Shown here: positions 35,032 to 45,485 of the stretch, one piece after another
Layout: every line of letters begins with the position of its first letter
Numbering within the stretch: position 1 is the stretch's first letter
Assembly: GCA_019057385.1 (NCBI GenBank)
Contig: JAHQJS010000005.1
Span: forward strand, 105,481-169,480
Reading direction: 5' to 3'
Length of the DNA stretch: 64,000 nt
From: Candidatus Borrarchaeum weybense
GTDB lineage: Archaea > Asgardarchaeota > Sifarchaeia > Borrarchaeales > Borrarchaeaceae
Notes under the pieces: model-generated
Seen by the model: only the letters and a program-made list of their open reading frames with translations
Told to the model about the DNA's origin: nothing
The model's database searches: none
Position numbers and translations under genes: made by a program

Positions 35032-35060
35032 GGGGGCTTGTTCCGTGAGGAACAAGAGTA
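35016..35060 (+). mobile_element. IS605-type end overlapping the glycosyltransferase stop
   Basis: CACCCCCTAACAAGTGAGGG GG is followed by a perfect hairpin CTTGTTCC GTGA GGAACAAG. The first half matches the CCCCCAACAAGTTGAGGGG of the end at 35380. Confidence 0.5.
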
Positions 35061-35415
35061 ATTGGTTGATTAGCCTAAGAGAGGTCGTGGTGGAACACAC
35101 ATGACGGTATCTACGTTATCAGGAGAGTTAAAGAACACACCAAGGGATGCTTCTCTAGTCCCGTGCTCTGTAAACGGTGGTTTAAACAGAGAGGAAACTC
35201 TCAGTGATCATCGTAGAGTACTGACTGATAACCTTGGCGAAGAGAACCTACTCCCCTGGTGTTGGGAGCGGCGGGACTTGCGAGTACCCGTTATTAAAAC
35301 ACCACCCGAGGTTGGGTACACCAACCCCTGTCTTCGCAGAAAGGGTTGTGTGAGCAACGCTCGACCTCAATTCATGTATCCCCCCAACAAGTTGAGGGGT
35401 CTTCTTGCGAGGTAG
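35061..35415 (+). mobile_element. TnpB 3'-terminal fragment with IS605 right end
   Basis: An open frame contains GGTHMTVSTLSGELKNTPRD, which resembles the non-conserved tail after the zinc finger of archaeal TnpB proteins. It runs into CCCCCCAACAAGTTGAGGGG and TCTTCTTGCGAG, a typical right end. The catalytic part of TnpB is absent. Such 3' segments encode the guide (omega) RNA scaffold in IS605 elements, so it may be a non-autonomous derivative. The base composition is richer in GC than its neighbours. Confidence 0.55.
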
Positions 35416-35436
35416 TTATAAAATGGTCTTCCTTTA

Positions 35437-36753
35437 TCAAATCTCGATAGTTTCTCCAACACGAGGAACAAATGTTTCAACACCCTCCTTTAGCTCCTGA
35501 ACTCTTTTACTGAAAGCAAACGCCTTTTCTTTCTCGCCATGTACCACTATAACCCTTTTCAGGCCTTCTATTTCTGAAAGAATGCGCATGAGCCCGGCCT
35601 GATCGGCATGTGCACTAAATTCAAAATGGTGTACTTTCGCGTTTATTTCTACTTTTTCACCGTCGATTTCTAATACACGTTCGCCTTCTTGAAGTTGACG
35701 ACCTCGCGTTCCTTTTACCATGTATCCAGTAAGACAAATGAGGTTTCGTTCATCATCTCCTAACTCTTTGAGATAACGTATTACCGGACCGCCTTGTACC
35801 ATCCCGCTTGTTGTGATAACAATAGCAGGTTGTTTTGTATTAATAAACTCGTCACGTTCAGAGGACGTTACTTCATGAAACATCTCAGATTCCCATGGTG
35901 ACCTCTTAGTATATCTTATTTGTCGGCGAATTTCAGGACGAAGATATAGCCAATATAACTTGTAGATTTCGTTCATTTTTCTTATCATTCCATCGATATA
36001 AACTGGCACTTCAGGTAAGAATCCGCTTCTCATGTAGGCCTCGATGGAGAGCATCGCCTGTTGAGCTCGTCCTGCCGCAAAAGCTGGAATAATGACTTTT
36101 CCTTGCCTCTTTAATGTGTTCTTAACAGCGAGTGCAAATTCTTTTTCGGTCTTTTTAAGATTGGGTAAACGATCATTAGGGTCACCATAAGTAGATTCAA
36201 TAATCACAGTCTCTGTTGGTAAGGTGCTATCAGCTTGGTGAAGTGTTCTTGTATGGCGCGCGTTTACATCACCTGTGTAAAGAACAGTGTGCCCATCTAT
36301 TTCTAGCCAAACCATGGCGCTCCCTAGAAGATGCCCTGAACGATATAAGATCATTTGTGCATTCGATACATCTAAAGGTACTCTGAATCGGACATCAACG
36401 GCATGAGATCTCATAGCTTGAACATCTTCTGCCTCATATGGACTTTCTTCGTGAGCTCTAGAAAGACGAAGATAATCGAAAACTAGCAGTTCAGTCATAT
36501 CTTGTGTCACAGGCGTGGCGTAAATCGGACATTTGTATCGTTTTATGAGTGCAGGAGCGTGCCCAGAGTGATCTAAATGTGCATGTGTTAAGATCACAGC
36601 GTCTGGAGTATCAGGTAGCGGAAGAGGGTATCTATTTTCATCAGAAGCACCTAAATGCACACCAGCATCAAGAACTAACTTTGTGTCTTTGCTTTCCACA
36701 AATACACACGATCTACCGACCTCTTGCGCTCCTCCTTGAAATGTAATGTTCAT
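35437..36753 (-). CDS. Beta-CASP metallo-beta-lactamase ribonuclease (aCPSF2-like)
   Basis: About 438 residues. MNITFQGGAQEVGRSCVFVE starts the metallo-beta-lactamase fold; HAHLDHSGH binds two zinc ions; SGHLLGSAMVWLEIDGHTVL and YTGDVNARHTRTL are further motifs; ITTSGMVQGGPVIRYL and HHFEFSAHADQAGLM belong to the beta-CASP part, and VVHGEKEKAFAFSKRV to the last His motif. No KH domains, so it is the aCPSF2 rather than the aCPSF1 type. It acts in RNA processing or decay. I chose ATG 36753 with GGAGG about ten bases upstream; longer starts add up to 24 residues. Confidence 0.93.
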   Translation of the reverse strand: MNITFQGGAQEVGRSCVFVESKDTKLVLDAGVHLGASDENRYPLPLPDTPDAVILTHAHLDHSGHAPALIKRYKCPIYATPVTQDMTELLVFDYLRLSRAHEESPYEAEDVQAMRSHAVDVRFRVPLDVSNAQMILYRSGHLLGSAMVWLEIDGHTVLYTGDVNARHTRTLHQADSTLPTETVIIESTYGDPNDRLPNLKKTEKEFALAVKNTLKRQGKVIIPAFAAGRAQQAMLSIEAYMRSGFLPEVPVYIDGMIRKMNEIYKLYWLYLRPEIRRQIRYTKRSPWESEMFHEVTSSERDEFINTKQPAIVITTSGMVQGGPVIRYLKELGDDERNLICLTGYMVKGTRGRQLQEGERVLEIDGEKVEINAKVHHFEFSAHADQAGLMRILSEIEGLKRVIVVHGEKEKAFAFSKRVQELKEGVETFVPRVGETIEI

Positions 36754-36913
36754 TAAATCAACAGCCTCCATTCTTACTTTAAATGGCTTCATATAAAACA
36801 GTAATGAGTTAAATGAAAAAGTCAATCACTTTTATTTGTCAACTATAATATAATTATTAAAGGGATATTTAGAAAAAAAGATTTAGATAAAAATCGACTT
36901 ATCTAAGAAACCG

Positions 36914-37660
36914 TTAGTGTAGGGCATCTGCAACATCTTGAAAAAGGTATGCGTTAGATTCTTTAAGTAAGACTTTAGGAACAAGTAGATATCGATCTAC
37001 CTGGAGACAAAGATCTATATCCCTTTCATATCCCAAGCGCTTCAATTTAGCGCCTTCTGCGGAATTCTTTATTAAATTGTTAATATTGTCTTTATTTCTT
37101 TCATAACTTTCTGATGCTAATTTCGCATCTTCATCAAGAATGCATCCCTTCTCACCCAATTTAGAAGCTATAAGTCCTGCAGCGAGCCAATCTTCGCATT
37201 CCTCTATTGGACCACATGCTATAAGTACTATATCCAAATTCGTTTGTTTTGCTATGGTATATGCTGTTGCAGATACAGCAGAGGCGTTTAAAAAACCACC
37301 AACTAGTATATGCTCTGAATTTCCCACACTGTGTATTATTCGAGTTCCGTTGGAAGTCGTAAGGACGAGAAATTTTTGAGAAACTGAATTTTCTAAGATT
37401 TCAATGGGTGAATTGCCATGATCAAATCCTGACACCTTTTTATAATCCCGTTCTCCAGCTAAGATACAGTTTTCAATGCGATCTTTCAAAAGCCATACTG
37501 TATCAAGATCTGGAGCTGCATATACTCCTTTTGCTCCTGCCGCTAAACTACAGGTAATCATAGTACCTGCACGGATAACATCTACAATAATATACACAGC
37601 GTTTTTCTTTTCCAATTCAATAGAATTTTCCATTCCGAATAAATGAACTTCAGGTTTCAT
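36914..37660 (-). CDS. comB: 2-phosphosulfolactate phosphatase family (ComB-like)
   Basis: About 248 residues. IIVDVIRAGTMITCSLAAGA, the GERDYKKVSGFDHGNSPIEI segment, TTSNGTRIIHS and IACGPIEECEDWLAAGLIAS are ComB motifs. ComB makes sulfolactate in coenzyme M synthesis of methanogens, but the family is widespread in non-methanogens, and no other coenzyme M gene is present, so the exact substrate is uncertain. ATG 37660 follows AGGTGAA. Confidence 0.85.
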   Translation of the reverse strand: MKPEVHLFGMENSIELEKKNAVYIIVDVIRAGTMITCSLAAGAKGVYAAPDLDTVWLLKDRIENCILAGERDYKKVSGFDHGNSPIEILENSVSQKFLVLTTSNGTRIIHSVGNSEHILVGGFLNASAVSATAYTIAKQTNLDIVLIACGPIEECEDWLAAGLIASKLGEKGCILDEDAKLASESYERNKDNINNLIKNSAEGAKLKRLGYERDIDLCLQVDRYLLVPKVLLKESNAYLFQDVADALH

Positions 37661-38129
37661 TAAACGATTCACCTTTTTGTTTTATAAAATCACAAAAAAA
37701 GCGGATACTAAACGTGAATTTAATTGTGATTAACACTACGACGACGAGGAGGACGAGGATGACGACAAACTACTTAAAACTAATAATGTTGAAGAAATAG
37801 AAGTCAACCTCTTTGTTATCATATTATCACATCATCTTGTAAGGCAAGTACTACTGTCATCTTTTATAAAATTTTCTAAAGATACCTTTTCGAGATTTTA
37901 TCTTAAAATATGATTTGCTGGAACACTTATTGCTACTATGTGGTATTAAAACAACATATTTTCTTCTTAAAGACACTCTTAGTATCATAAAAGTGTTTTA
38001 TTTAAATAAAGCTTCAAAAAGTAATCTTTAAGAGCATTAAATAAACACCAAAATAAATTGAGGGGTAAATAGTGGATCCAGGCAGACCTTGGCTATGGTG
38101 AGCCTTACAAAAATTGCTTTATTGGAAAC
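37661..38129. other. AT-rich intergenic region with an acidic-codon tract
   Basis: At 37737-37769 the plus strand reads as GAC/GAG/GAT codons (YDDDEEDEDDDK), followed by an open frame to a TGA at 37911. The frame begins directly after a stop codon with no start, so it is probably not a gene but a low-complexity tract or gene relic. No RNA gene is seen. Confidence 0.4.
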
Positions 38130-39263
<1,134 letters not shown>

Positions 39264-39386
39264 TTATAGTTTTTTTATCTTCCTAAAGATATGCATTCCA
39301 CATTATCAGATATATGTCAATAGAAGAGTGATACAATCATTTTTGCTTTAAGAGAATTTCTATTTCAAATGCTAATTAGAATTGGG

Positions 39387-39812
39387 TTAAATATCCAGAA
39401 CAAACTGTAAGCGAACATGAGACTCTTTTTTTTGTATTTGCATCTCAGCATAGGTGATTGCCTTAACTTCTGTTCCTTGTGAATGTTTATCTATATCGAA
39501 CGCTTCACCCCAGACGTCTCCTGTAAGATACCATTCAGCATTTTTCAGTTCTATTTTGTGCACTTTAAACCTTGAAAATACTAAGCCATCCGCGTCAAAC
39601 AAGACAATCAATGCTTCTAGCCATTCATATAAAAGAGCAAAAAGATCCTCGCCAGTTACAGTAACTGATCTCTTCTCTTTCGCCTCTACCTTTGATATTT
39701 CGGTCATAATCTCTGTTAGCGCTTGACCAGCGACTTCAAAAGTTTCTTCAAGTGAACTTCCGAGTACTTCAAATTTTACATCAGCAGTATGATCCAATAT
39801 ATTATAAGTCAT
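39387..39812 (-). CDS. Archease
   Basis: A 141-residue archease with DHTADVKFEVLGSSLEETFE at the N-terminus and a C-terminal FVLDI, where the family has conserved metal-binding Asp residues. Archease speeds guanylylation and turnover by the RNA ligase RtcB. The rtcB gene lies 340 bp away on the other strand, consistent with a joint role in tRNA splicing and RNA repair. Confidence 0.93.
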   Translation of the reverse strand: MTYNILDHTADVKFEVLGSSLEETFEVAGQALTEIMTEISKVEAKEKRSVTVTGEDLFALLYEWLEALIVLFDADGLVFSRFKVHKIELKNAEWYLTGDVWGEAFDIDKHSQGTEVKAITYAEMQIQKKESHVRLQFVLDI

Positions 39813-39852
39813 AACAACACCTTGAGGAACTTCACTTCTTTAGGCGTATAAT

Positions 39853-39999
39853 TTACGCATTTATCATTCTTGTTTGGTATACATCCCCTATTTTTTCTTC
39901 TTCGACATTTAATAACTCATTCAATTTCAACTGAAATTCATAAGTAATTATATACGTTTCACTCAGATGTGCTTTGAACCTTATAGGGACTCTAGCCAT
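39853..39999 (-). CDS. Possible 48-residue protein upstream of archease
   Basis: The frame starts with ATG 39999 and reads MARVPIRFKAHLSETYIITY, then EFQLKLNELLNVEEEKIGDV and a short end, TAA at 39853. The composition is protein-like. It would lie 40 bases upstream of archease on the same strand. Against it: a TATATAA element at 40011-40018 is too close to the ATG to drive a transcript containing it. The family is unknown. Confidence 0.4.
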   Translation of the reverse strand: MARVPIRFKAHLSETYIITYEFQLKLNELLNVEEEKIGDVYQTRMINA

Positions 40000-40152
40000 C
40001 AACAGAATGCTTATATAAGGACACGCTTCTCATAAAAAAGAATGTTTGGTATATGAACAGTTCTCCCCAGAAAATTGGAGGAATCAAATAAAGAGTTTCT
40101 TAATACTTGAATAAGATTTATTGTAATTATTGAATTTACGCGAGGTTATGAA

Positions 40153-41610
40153 ATGCCATATCAAGGTCCATTAAACCAGATTTCGGAAAACATTTACGAA
40201 ATTCCTATCAAACATAAACAAGGGATGAGAGTTCCAGGAAGAGTTTATGCTAGTCCTGAACTTCTAGAAAAAATGAAGGGTGATCTTACACTTACACAGT
40301 GTGTAAATGTAGCGCATCTACCAGGGATACAAAAGTTTGCGATTACCTTGCCCGATGGTCATCAGGGCTACGGCTTTCCTATTGGTGGTGTGGGTGCTAC
40401 TGACGTAAATGAAGGAGGCGTTATTTCCCCTGGAGGCGTTGGCTATGATATTAACTGTGGTGTACGTCTACTTTGGACGACTCTTGAAAGAAAGGAGGTC
40501 GAGCCTAAGTTAGATGACCTCTTATCAACACTCTTTAGGACAGTCCCCTCTGGTGTTGGGAGGACGGGACAAATACGTTTTTCAAAAGGAGAATTAGATG
40601 AGGCATTACTTGGGGGAGTAAAATGGGCTGTTGAGCAAGGATATGGATGGCGTATAGATGCAAGTCATTGTGAAAGCCAAGGATCTCTTGAACACGCAAA
40701 TCCTGACAAGATTAGTGAAAAAGCAAAAAGTCGTGGACAACCTCAATTAGGTACATTAGGTAGTGGAAATCATTTCCTTGAGCTTCAATATGTAGAGAAA
40801 ATCTATGATGAACGCATAGCTAAAGCTTTTGGTATAACTAATGAAGGACAAGTCACAGTAATGATTCATACAGGATCACGTGGATTTGGACATCAAGTTT
40901 GTTCAGATTATCTTCGTGTTATGGAAAATGCAGTGAGAAAGTATAAAATAATGATTCCTGATAGAGAACTGGCATGTGCGCCTGGGACGAGTAGAGAAGG
41001 TGAAGATTATTTTGCCGCGATGGCATGTGCAGCTAACTTTGCATGGGCAAATAGACAGTTCATCACTCATTGGGTAAGAGAAGGATTTGATAAATGGTAT
41101 AAAACAGACCCCGACGAACTTGGACTTCAACTTATTTATGATGTAGCACATAATATTTGCAAACAGGAACGTCATGTCATTGATGGTAAAACAAAATCAC
41201 TGTTTGTTCATCGAAAAGGTGCAACACGAGCATTTCCAGCAGGTCACACCGATCTTCCGCAAGATTATAAACCTATTGGCCAGCCAGTAATTCTACCTGG
41301 CTCGATGGGTACGGCATCATATCTACTTTGTGGACAAGATACTGCAATGGAATATAGTTTCGGTAGTACTGCACATGGCGCTGGACGAGTTATGAGTAGA
41401 TATAAGGCAAAAAAGAGATATTTCGGAGAGAAAGTTGCTAGTGATTTAAGGCAGAGAGGAATATTTGTATATGCCACAAGTAACAAAGTAATCGCAGAAG
41501 AGGCACCAGGGGCATATAAAGATATTAATCAAGTTGCCAAAGTCTCTAATGACGTAGGGATCGCATCTTTTGTTTGTAAATTACGTCCTATGGGTGTTGT
41601 AAAGGGATAA
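40153..41610 (+). CDS. rtcB: RNA-splicing ligase RtcB
   Basis: A 485-residue, GTP- and manganese-dependent ligase that joins 2',3'-cyclic phosphate or 3'-phosphate and 5'-OH RNA ends, including spliced tRNA halves. D99 and C102 in GYDINCGVR, LGSGNHFLELQ, HTGSRGFGHQV, PGSMGTASYLLCG and TAHGAGRVMSR (with the guanylylated His) are all present. Length is normal and no intein interrupts it. GAGGT precedes the ATG. The archease gene is nearby in divergent orientation. Confidence 0.97.
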   Translation: MPYQGPLNQISENIYEIPIKHKQGMRVPGRVYASPELLEKMKGDLTLTQCVNVAHLPGIQKFAITLPDGHQGYGFPIGGVGATDVNEGGVISPGGVGYDINCGVRLLWTTLERKEVEPKLDDLLSTLFRTVPSGVGRTGQIRFSKGELDEALLGGVKWAVEQGYGWRIDASHCESQGSLEHANPDKISEKAKSRGQPQLGTLGSGNHFLELQYVEKIYDERIAKAFGITNEGQVTVMIHTGSRGFGHQVCSDYLRVMENAVRKYKIMIPDRELACAPGTSREGEDYFAAMACAANFAWANRQFITHWVREGFDKWYKTDPDELGLQLIYDVAHNICKQERHVIDGKTKSLFVHRKGATRAFPAGHTDLPQDYKPIGQPVILPGSMGTASYLLCGQDTAMEYSFGSTAHGAGRVMSRYKAKKRYFGEKVASDLRQRGIFVYATSNKVIAEEAPGAYKDINQVAKVSNDVGIASFVCKLRPMGVVKG

Positions 41611-41696
41611 CAAAACTCAAAAGTCCTAATTCCAATAATAAAACATTCTCAAGACCTTTTAATTCTAAAAATCAATAGTAGTTAATGCCATTCAAA

Positions 41697-41963
41697 CTAG
41701 GGTTTTGGGATATATTTTCGAACAGTTGCAATTGAATTATCTGAAACTCCACTAGTTTTCATACTCTCTTCGTTTACCCATACTTCCATTTCTGGAGTAT
41801 CTGCATTACTGTTTGCAGTAAAATAAAAACGCTTCTTTTTTGTAACAACAAGTTCTATTTCATCATCTTCGGCTATCCCAAGTTCTTCCATAAGAGTTGG
41901 ATGAAGTAATGCCTTTTTGGGAGGAATATCCTTTAAGTATACACGTATACGCTTTTGTTGCAC
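41697..41963 (-). CDS. Small hypothetical protein
   Basis: 88 residues from GTG 41963, GAGGG upstream. RIRVYLKDIPPKKALLHPTL, then EELGIAEDDEIELVVTKKKR, then a second half with VWVNEESMKTSGVSDNSIAT. The EELGI-x-DDEIEL pattern resembles AbrB/double-psi-barrel strands, but the similarity is too weak to name a family. It converges with rtcB. Confidence 0.6.
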   Translation of the reverse strand: MQQKRIRVYLKDIPPKKALLHPTLMEELGIAEDDEIELVVTKKKRFYFTANSNADTPEMEVWVNEESMKTSGVSDNSIATVRKYIPKP

Positions 41964-42025
41964 AGTTCAACCCTCGCTAATTTGTAGAATTAAACTACCT
42001 TAAATAATTATGTTATGAATAGTTA

Positions 42026-45025
42026 TTGCAAGTTATCCAAAAGCTTGGTGAAAAACTGGTGTACAATGAACTCAACTATGAAGTCGTCAAAAGCCTTAAA
42101 GCATGGATAAAATTCATTTCAAAGGTTATTTTTGTCACTGATCGAAAAACTAAAACTGAATTTATCGTCTTTTTAATCGCTAAACTCATTTCTATCCAAA
42201 CATTAGCGGATTTTGGCATTATTGATCCACAATGGCTTAAGAATTCGTGGAATTCCTTCAATAAAAAATTGTATTCGAACGGCAAACTTACTGTATTAAA
42301 GAAGTTTTTTGAACAAATTGATGTACTATTTAGGGAATATTTTCATCGTGATCTGTTTAAGTTAAATATTCTTGAATATATTGACGAGAACGAAGATAAT
42401 ATTGCAATCTTCTATCAAAACCTGCAATTAGTTCTGGGTCTTAACAATAGCCAAGATTCATCTAGCAAGCTTAAGGGCATAACACAATATAATTATCAAC
42501 ATATCAATGAAAATATCTTCGGAAAAGTCTATGAAAACTGCCTTACTGAGATACGTCACGAAGAGGGCGTCTACTATACTCCTTCACATATTGTGGAATT
42601 TATCGTTGAGAACACTGTAGGCGAGGTATTTGATCAATATCTCACAGAAATAGAGTTTCAGATGAATGAAAAAAACTTCGAAGAAATAACAAGATTACTT
42701 CATAAATTTGTATCATTAAAAGTCTTAGATCCTTCCTGTGGTTCAGGAGCTTTTCTCATTGAAGTTTTTCGAGTAATAGAAAAGAAATACTCGACGCTTA
42801 ATCAATTAATTTCGAAACTTGAGACGAGATATTATTCATACAGAGGCTACAAACATAAATCTGGTGAAATGGAAATAAAAACTTCAAAAATTAATGAAAT
42901 GAGAAATATTTTTGGAACACAAGACGAACACAAACTAATATTCAGTATTCCTATAAGACACCTATTTGGAATTGAATTGGATAAAACTGCTCTCAATATA
43001 GCCAAGATCAGTATCTTGCTAGAAACTATAAAACTAGCTTCATCACAACCTGGATTGGAAGAAAGTCTAAGAGAAGGTGGTCATCAGTTTTCTTATTTGG
43101 AAATGAATTTTATACATGGTAATACTGTTGTAGGGCTTCCTAATGAACATATTATTAAACATCTAAAACAAAAGAAATTAGAGATCCGCCAACTTTTTGA
43201 GGTAAGGAATTCATATCTTGCTAATTTTGAAAATCCAAGACCTCTAGTAGACATAGAATGCGTTAAATCAAGTCTAAGAAAAGAACTAGATGAATGTTTC
43301 CAAAGATATCTTGAAAATCTGAATTTAACTTCAGATATTTTGGAGGATACAATTCCATTATATTGGGCTCTTGAGTTTTGGTATGTTTTTTTCGATCAAG
43401 AGGGAATCACTTTAAGCGAGGGTGATTCAGGTTTTGACATTGTTATAGGTAATCCGCCTTATATCGATTCTGAGACAATGACGAAGATGAGTCCCAATAT
43501 CAGACATTATTGTGCAAAACAATATGTAAGCGCGTCTGGCAATTGGGATTTATTCTGTGTATTTATCGAAAAGGGAATTACACATACTAAGAAAGATGGA
43601 TATTTTAGCTATATTATCCCAAATAAACTTCTCGCTGCTGAGTATAGCTTAGAAACACAGAAAATACTTGAAAAATATGCTCTCAAGAGGATAAGTGATT
43701 ATTCAAGAACGAAAGTTTTTGAGTCAGATACAAGTGTGTATCCCATTGTGATTGTTTTACAAAAATCATCTCCTAAGAGCAATGATATTATCCAAGTAGA
43801 GATTATTGAAGAGTCAGAAGAAAACGAACTCAAATTATCCTCTGAAAACCAAATTACTGTGGAAACGTTTAGGGAACTTCCAAAAGGTTTGTGGTCTCCT
43901 TTAGTTAGAGAAAACTTTCCATTTATTCAAAAGGTTTTGAACATTTCCAACGCTCTTCTTCAACATAGTAAAATTGTTGGAGCTGCCTCTGTTTCAGAGG
44001 CGTATAAAATAAAAGAAATTTTAAAGGAAACCTCAGAAAGCGAATTTAATCAAAGTAATTTAGCGTTTATAAACACAGGAACCATAGATCGTTATAATGT
44101 ACTTTGGGGACTTCTACCAACAAGGTATATTAAAAAAACTTATAGCAAACCTATTGTCAGACGTAGCGATCTTAGAAATATCTCAGAAAAGAGATTAAAT
44201 GAATCAACTTCTCAAAAAATCATTATTGCTGGAATGACACTAAGACTTGAAGCAATATATGACCTAGGCTATCTGGTGGCTGGAAAATCAACTATTCTCG
44301 TGCTCCCAAAAGACTTAGACTTGAAATTTTTGATAGCGTGTATTAATAGCAAACTGATTAGTTTTATTTATAGAGAACTTTTTGAATCACTGTCATTGCA
44401 TGGGAGATATCTTCGTATCGGTCCCCCTCAAATTTCACGCATTCCCATTCGCCGCATCAATTTTTCCACAGCAACAAACACCCGTAAGGCTCTTTTTGAA
44501 GAAGCAAAAAAACTCTATAAAAAATATCTAGTAACTAAAGATTACAACATAATCAGCGATTTCATCGAAGATCGTCTACCAAAAGACAAAAAGGGTGATC
44601 TAATCATCGAAAATGAAGAAAGTGACATTATTTATGACATCTTAATTTATTTAGCTGAACAGATAATAGAGCTGAACAAACAGAAAAATGAAGTAATTAC
44701 AGAATTCATCGAATGGTTCGAAAAGGAACTAGATACGAAAATTGAGAATATGATTCACAAAAAGAAGTTGATATTTTATTATGATCTTGATTGTAATGAG
44801 TTTCTAGACGTTCTGGGAAAAAATCAAGCTCAAATTCCCATAATACTCTCAGATAGGGCAGTTCAAGATAGTCTAAGGAAAGTGTTTGAAAAAAACCTTG
44901 CGATACTTTCCCCTCTGATAAATAAACTCAAATTAGTTGATGAACTCATTGACCAAGTCGTTTACAAACTCTATGGGTTAACTGATGAAGAAATTGAGAC
45001 AGTGGACACTACTATTCCACGTTAA
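42026..45025 (+). CDS. Eco57I/type IIG-like adenine DNA methyltransferase
   Basis: 999 residues. YYTPSHIVEFIVENT precedes motif I, DPSCGSGAFL (from residue 235); motif IV is NPPY (476-479) in IVIGNPPYIDSE. A TaqI-like target-recognition part follows (RTKVFESDTSVYPIVIVLQK; AGKSTILVLP; GRYLRIGPPQISRIPI), then a helical C-terminus. The N-terminal 170 residues lack an obvious PD-ExK motif, so I cannot say whether it also cuts DNA. It modifies the N6 of adenine. TTG 42026 is the only start near the open end of the frame. No partner nuclease or specificity gene is adjacent. Confidence 0.88.
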   Translation: MQVIQKLGEKLVYNELNYEVVKSLKAWIKFISKVIFVTDRKTKTEFIVFLIAKLISIQTLADFGIIDPQWLKNSWNSFNKKLYSNGKLTVLKKFFEQIDVLFREYFHRDLFKLNILEYIDENEDNIAIFYQNLQLVLGLNNSQDSSSKLKGITQYNYQHINENIFGKVYENCLTEIRHEEGVYYTPSHIVEFIVENTVGEVFDQYLTEIEFQMNEKNFEEITRLLHKFVSLKVLDPSCGSGAFLIEVFRVIEKKYSTLNQLISKLETRYYSYRGYKHKSGEMEIKTSKINEMRNIFGTQDEHKLIFSIPIRHLFGIELDKTALNIAKISILLETIKLASSQPGLEESLREGGHQFSYLEMNFIHGNTVVGLPNEHIIKHLKQKKLEIRQLFEVRNSYLANFENPRPLVDIECVKSSLRKELDECFQRYLENLNLTSDILEDTIPLYWALEFWYVFFDQEGITLSEGDSGFDIVIGNPPYIDSETMTKMSPNIRHYCAKQYVSASGNWDLFCVFIEKGITHTKKDGYFSYIIPNKLLAAEYSLETQKILEKYALKRISDYSRTKVFESDTSVYPIVIVLQKSSPKSNDIIQVEIIEESEENELKLSSENQITVETFRELPKGLWSPLVRENFPFIQKVLNISNALLQHSKIVGAASVSEAYKIKEILKETSESEFNQSNLAFINTGTIDRYNVLWGLLPTRYIKKTYSKPIVRRSDLRNISEKRLNESTSQKIIIAGMTLRLEAIYDLGYLVAGKSTILVLPKDLDLKFLIACINSKLISFIYRELFESLSLHGRYLRIGPPQISRIPIRRINFSTATNTRKALFEEAKKLYKKYLVTKDYNIISDFIEDRLPKDKKGDLIIENEESDIIYDILIYLAEQIIELNKQKNEVITEFIEWFEKELDTKIENMIHKKKLIFYYDLDCNEFLDVLGKNQAQIPIILSDRAVQDSLRKVFEKNLAILSPLINKLKLVDELIDQVVYKLYGLTDEEIETVDTTIPR

Positions 45026-45085
45026 GGTAAAAAGACGTTTTTTTTGTAAGGTAAACATACTCAGTCAAAAGAATTTAAGTTAGGC

Positions 45086-45400
45086 TTATTTCTTAGAACG
45101 CGATTTCTTTTCTTGAATGCGAGTTCTCAATTTTTTAATACCAAGTGCAATCTTTTGGAGTGCTTTGCTCTTTGTATCCTTCTTACTGATTTTTACATAG
45201 CCTGGATCTTCCCACCATGCCCTGGAGTAATATGCGGAAGAATTTACGATAGGCTCATATTTGAATGCTTGAGCAACAAGATATATTTCCCGAACTGTTG
45301 GGTTCTCAACCGCAATCTTCCGTGAGATTTTACGCCCTTGATTTCTTGTTTTTAAGGCATTAATGTAAGCCGGCCAAATTGTATAAGCATCGTCTTTCAT
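45086..45400 (-). CDS. srp19: Signal recognition particle 19 kDa protein
   Basis: A 104-residue SRP19. YTIWPAYINALKTRNQGRKI carries the WPxY start and the GRK motif, followed by SRKIAVENPTVREIYLVAQ, a tryptophan pair in RAWWEDPGYVKI and a lysine-rich tail that contacts SRP RNA. It binds helices 6 and 8 of 7S RNA and prepares the site for SRP54. It is monocistronic, with length normal for archaea. Confidence 0.92.
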   Translation of the reverse strand: MKDDAYTIWPAYINALKTRNQGRKISRKIAVENPTVREIYLVAQAFKYEPIVNSSAYYSRAWWEDPGYVKISKKDTKSKALQKIALGIKKLRTRIQEKKSRSKK

Positions 45401-45485
45401 GAAAACTCCTCAATGATTATGTTATTTATAAATTAAAATCATAGCTCTTATATTTTTAATACAAGATTTTTTAAGTTTAAGCTAT

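Noticed and set aside
36914..37660. Taking ComB as evidence for coenzyme M synthesis and methanogenesis
   Set aside because: The family is widespread in non-methanogens and no other coenzyme M or methanogenesis gene is present.
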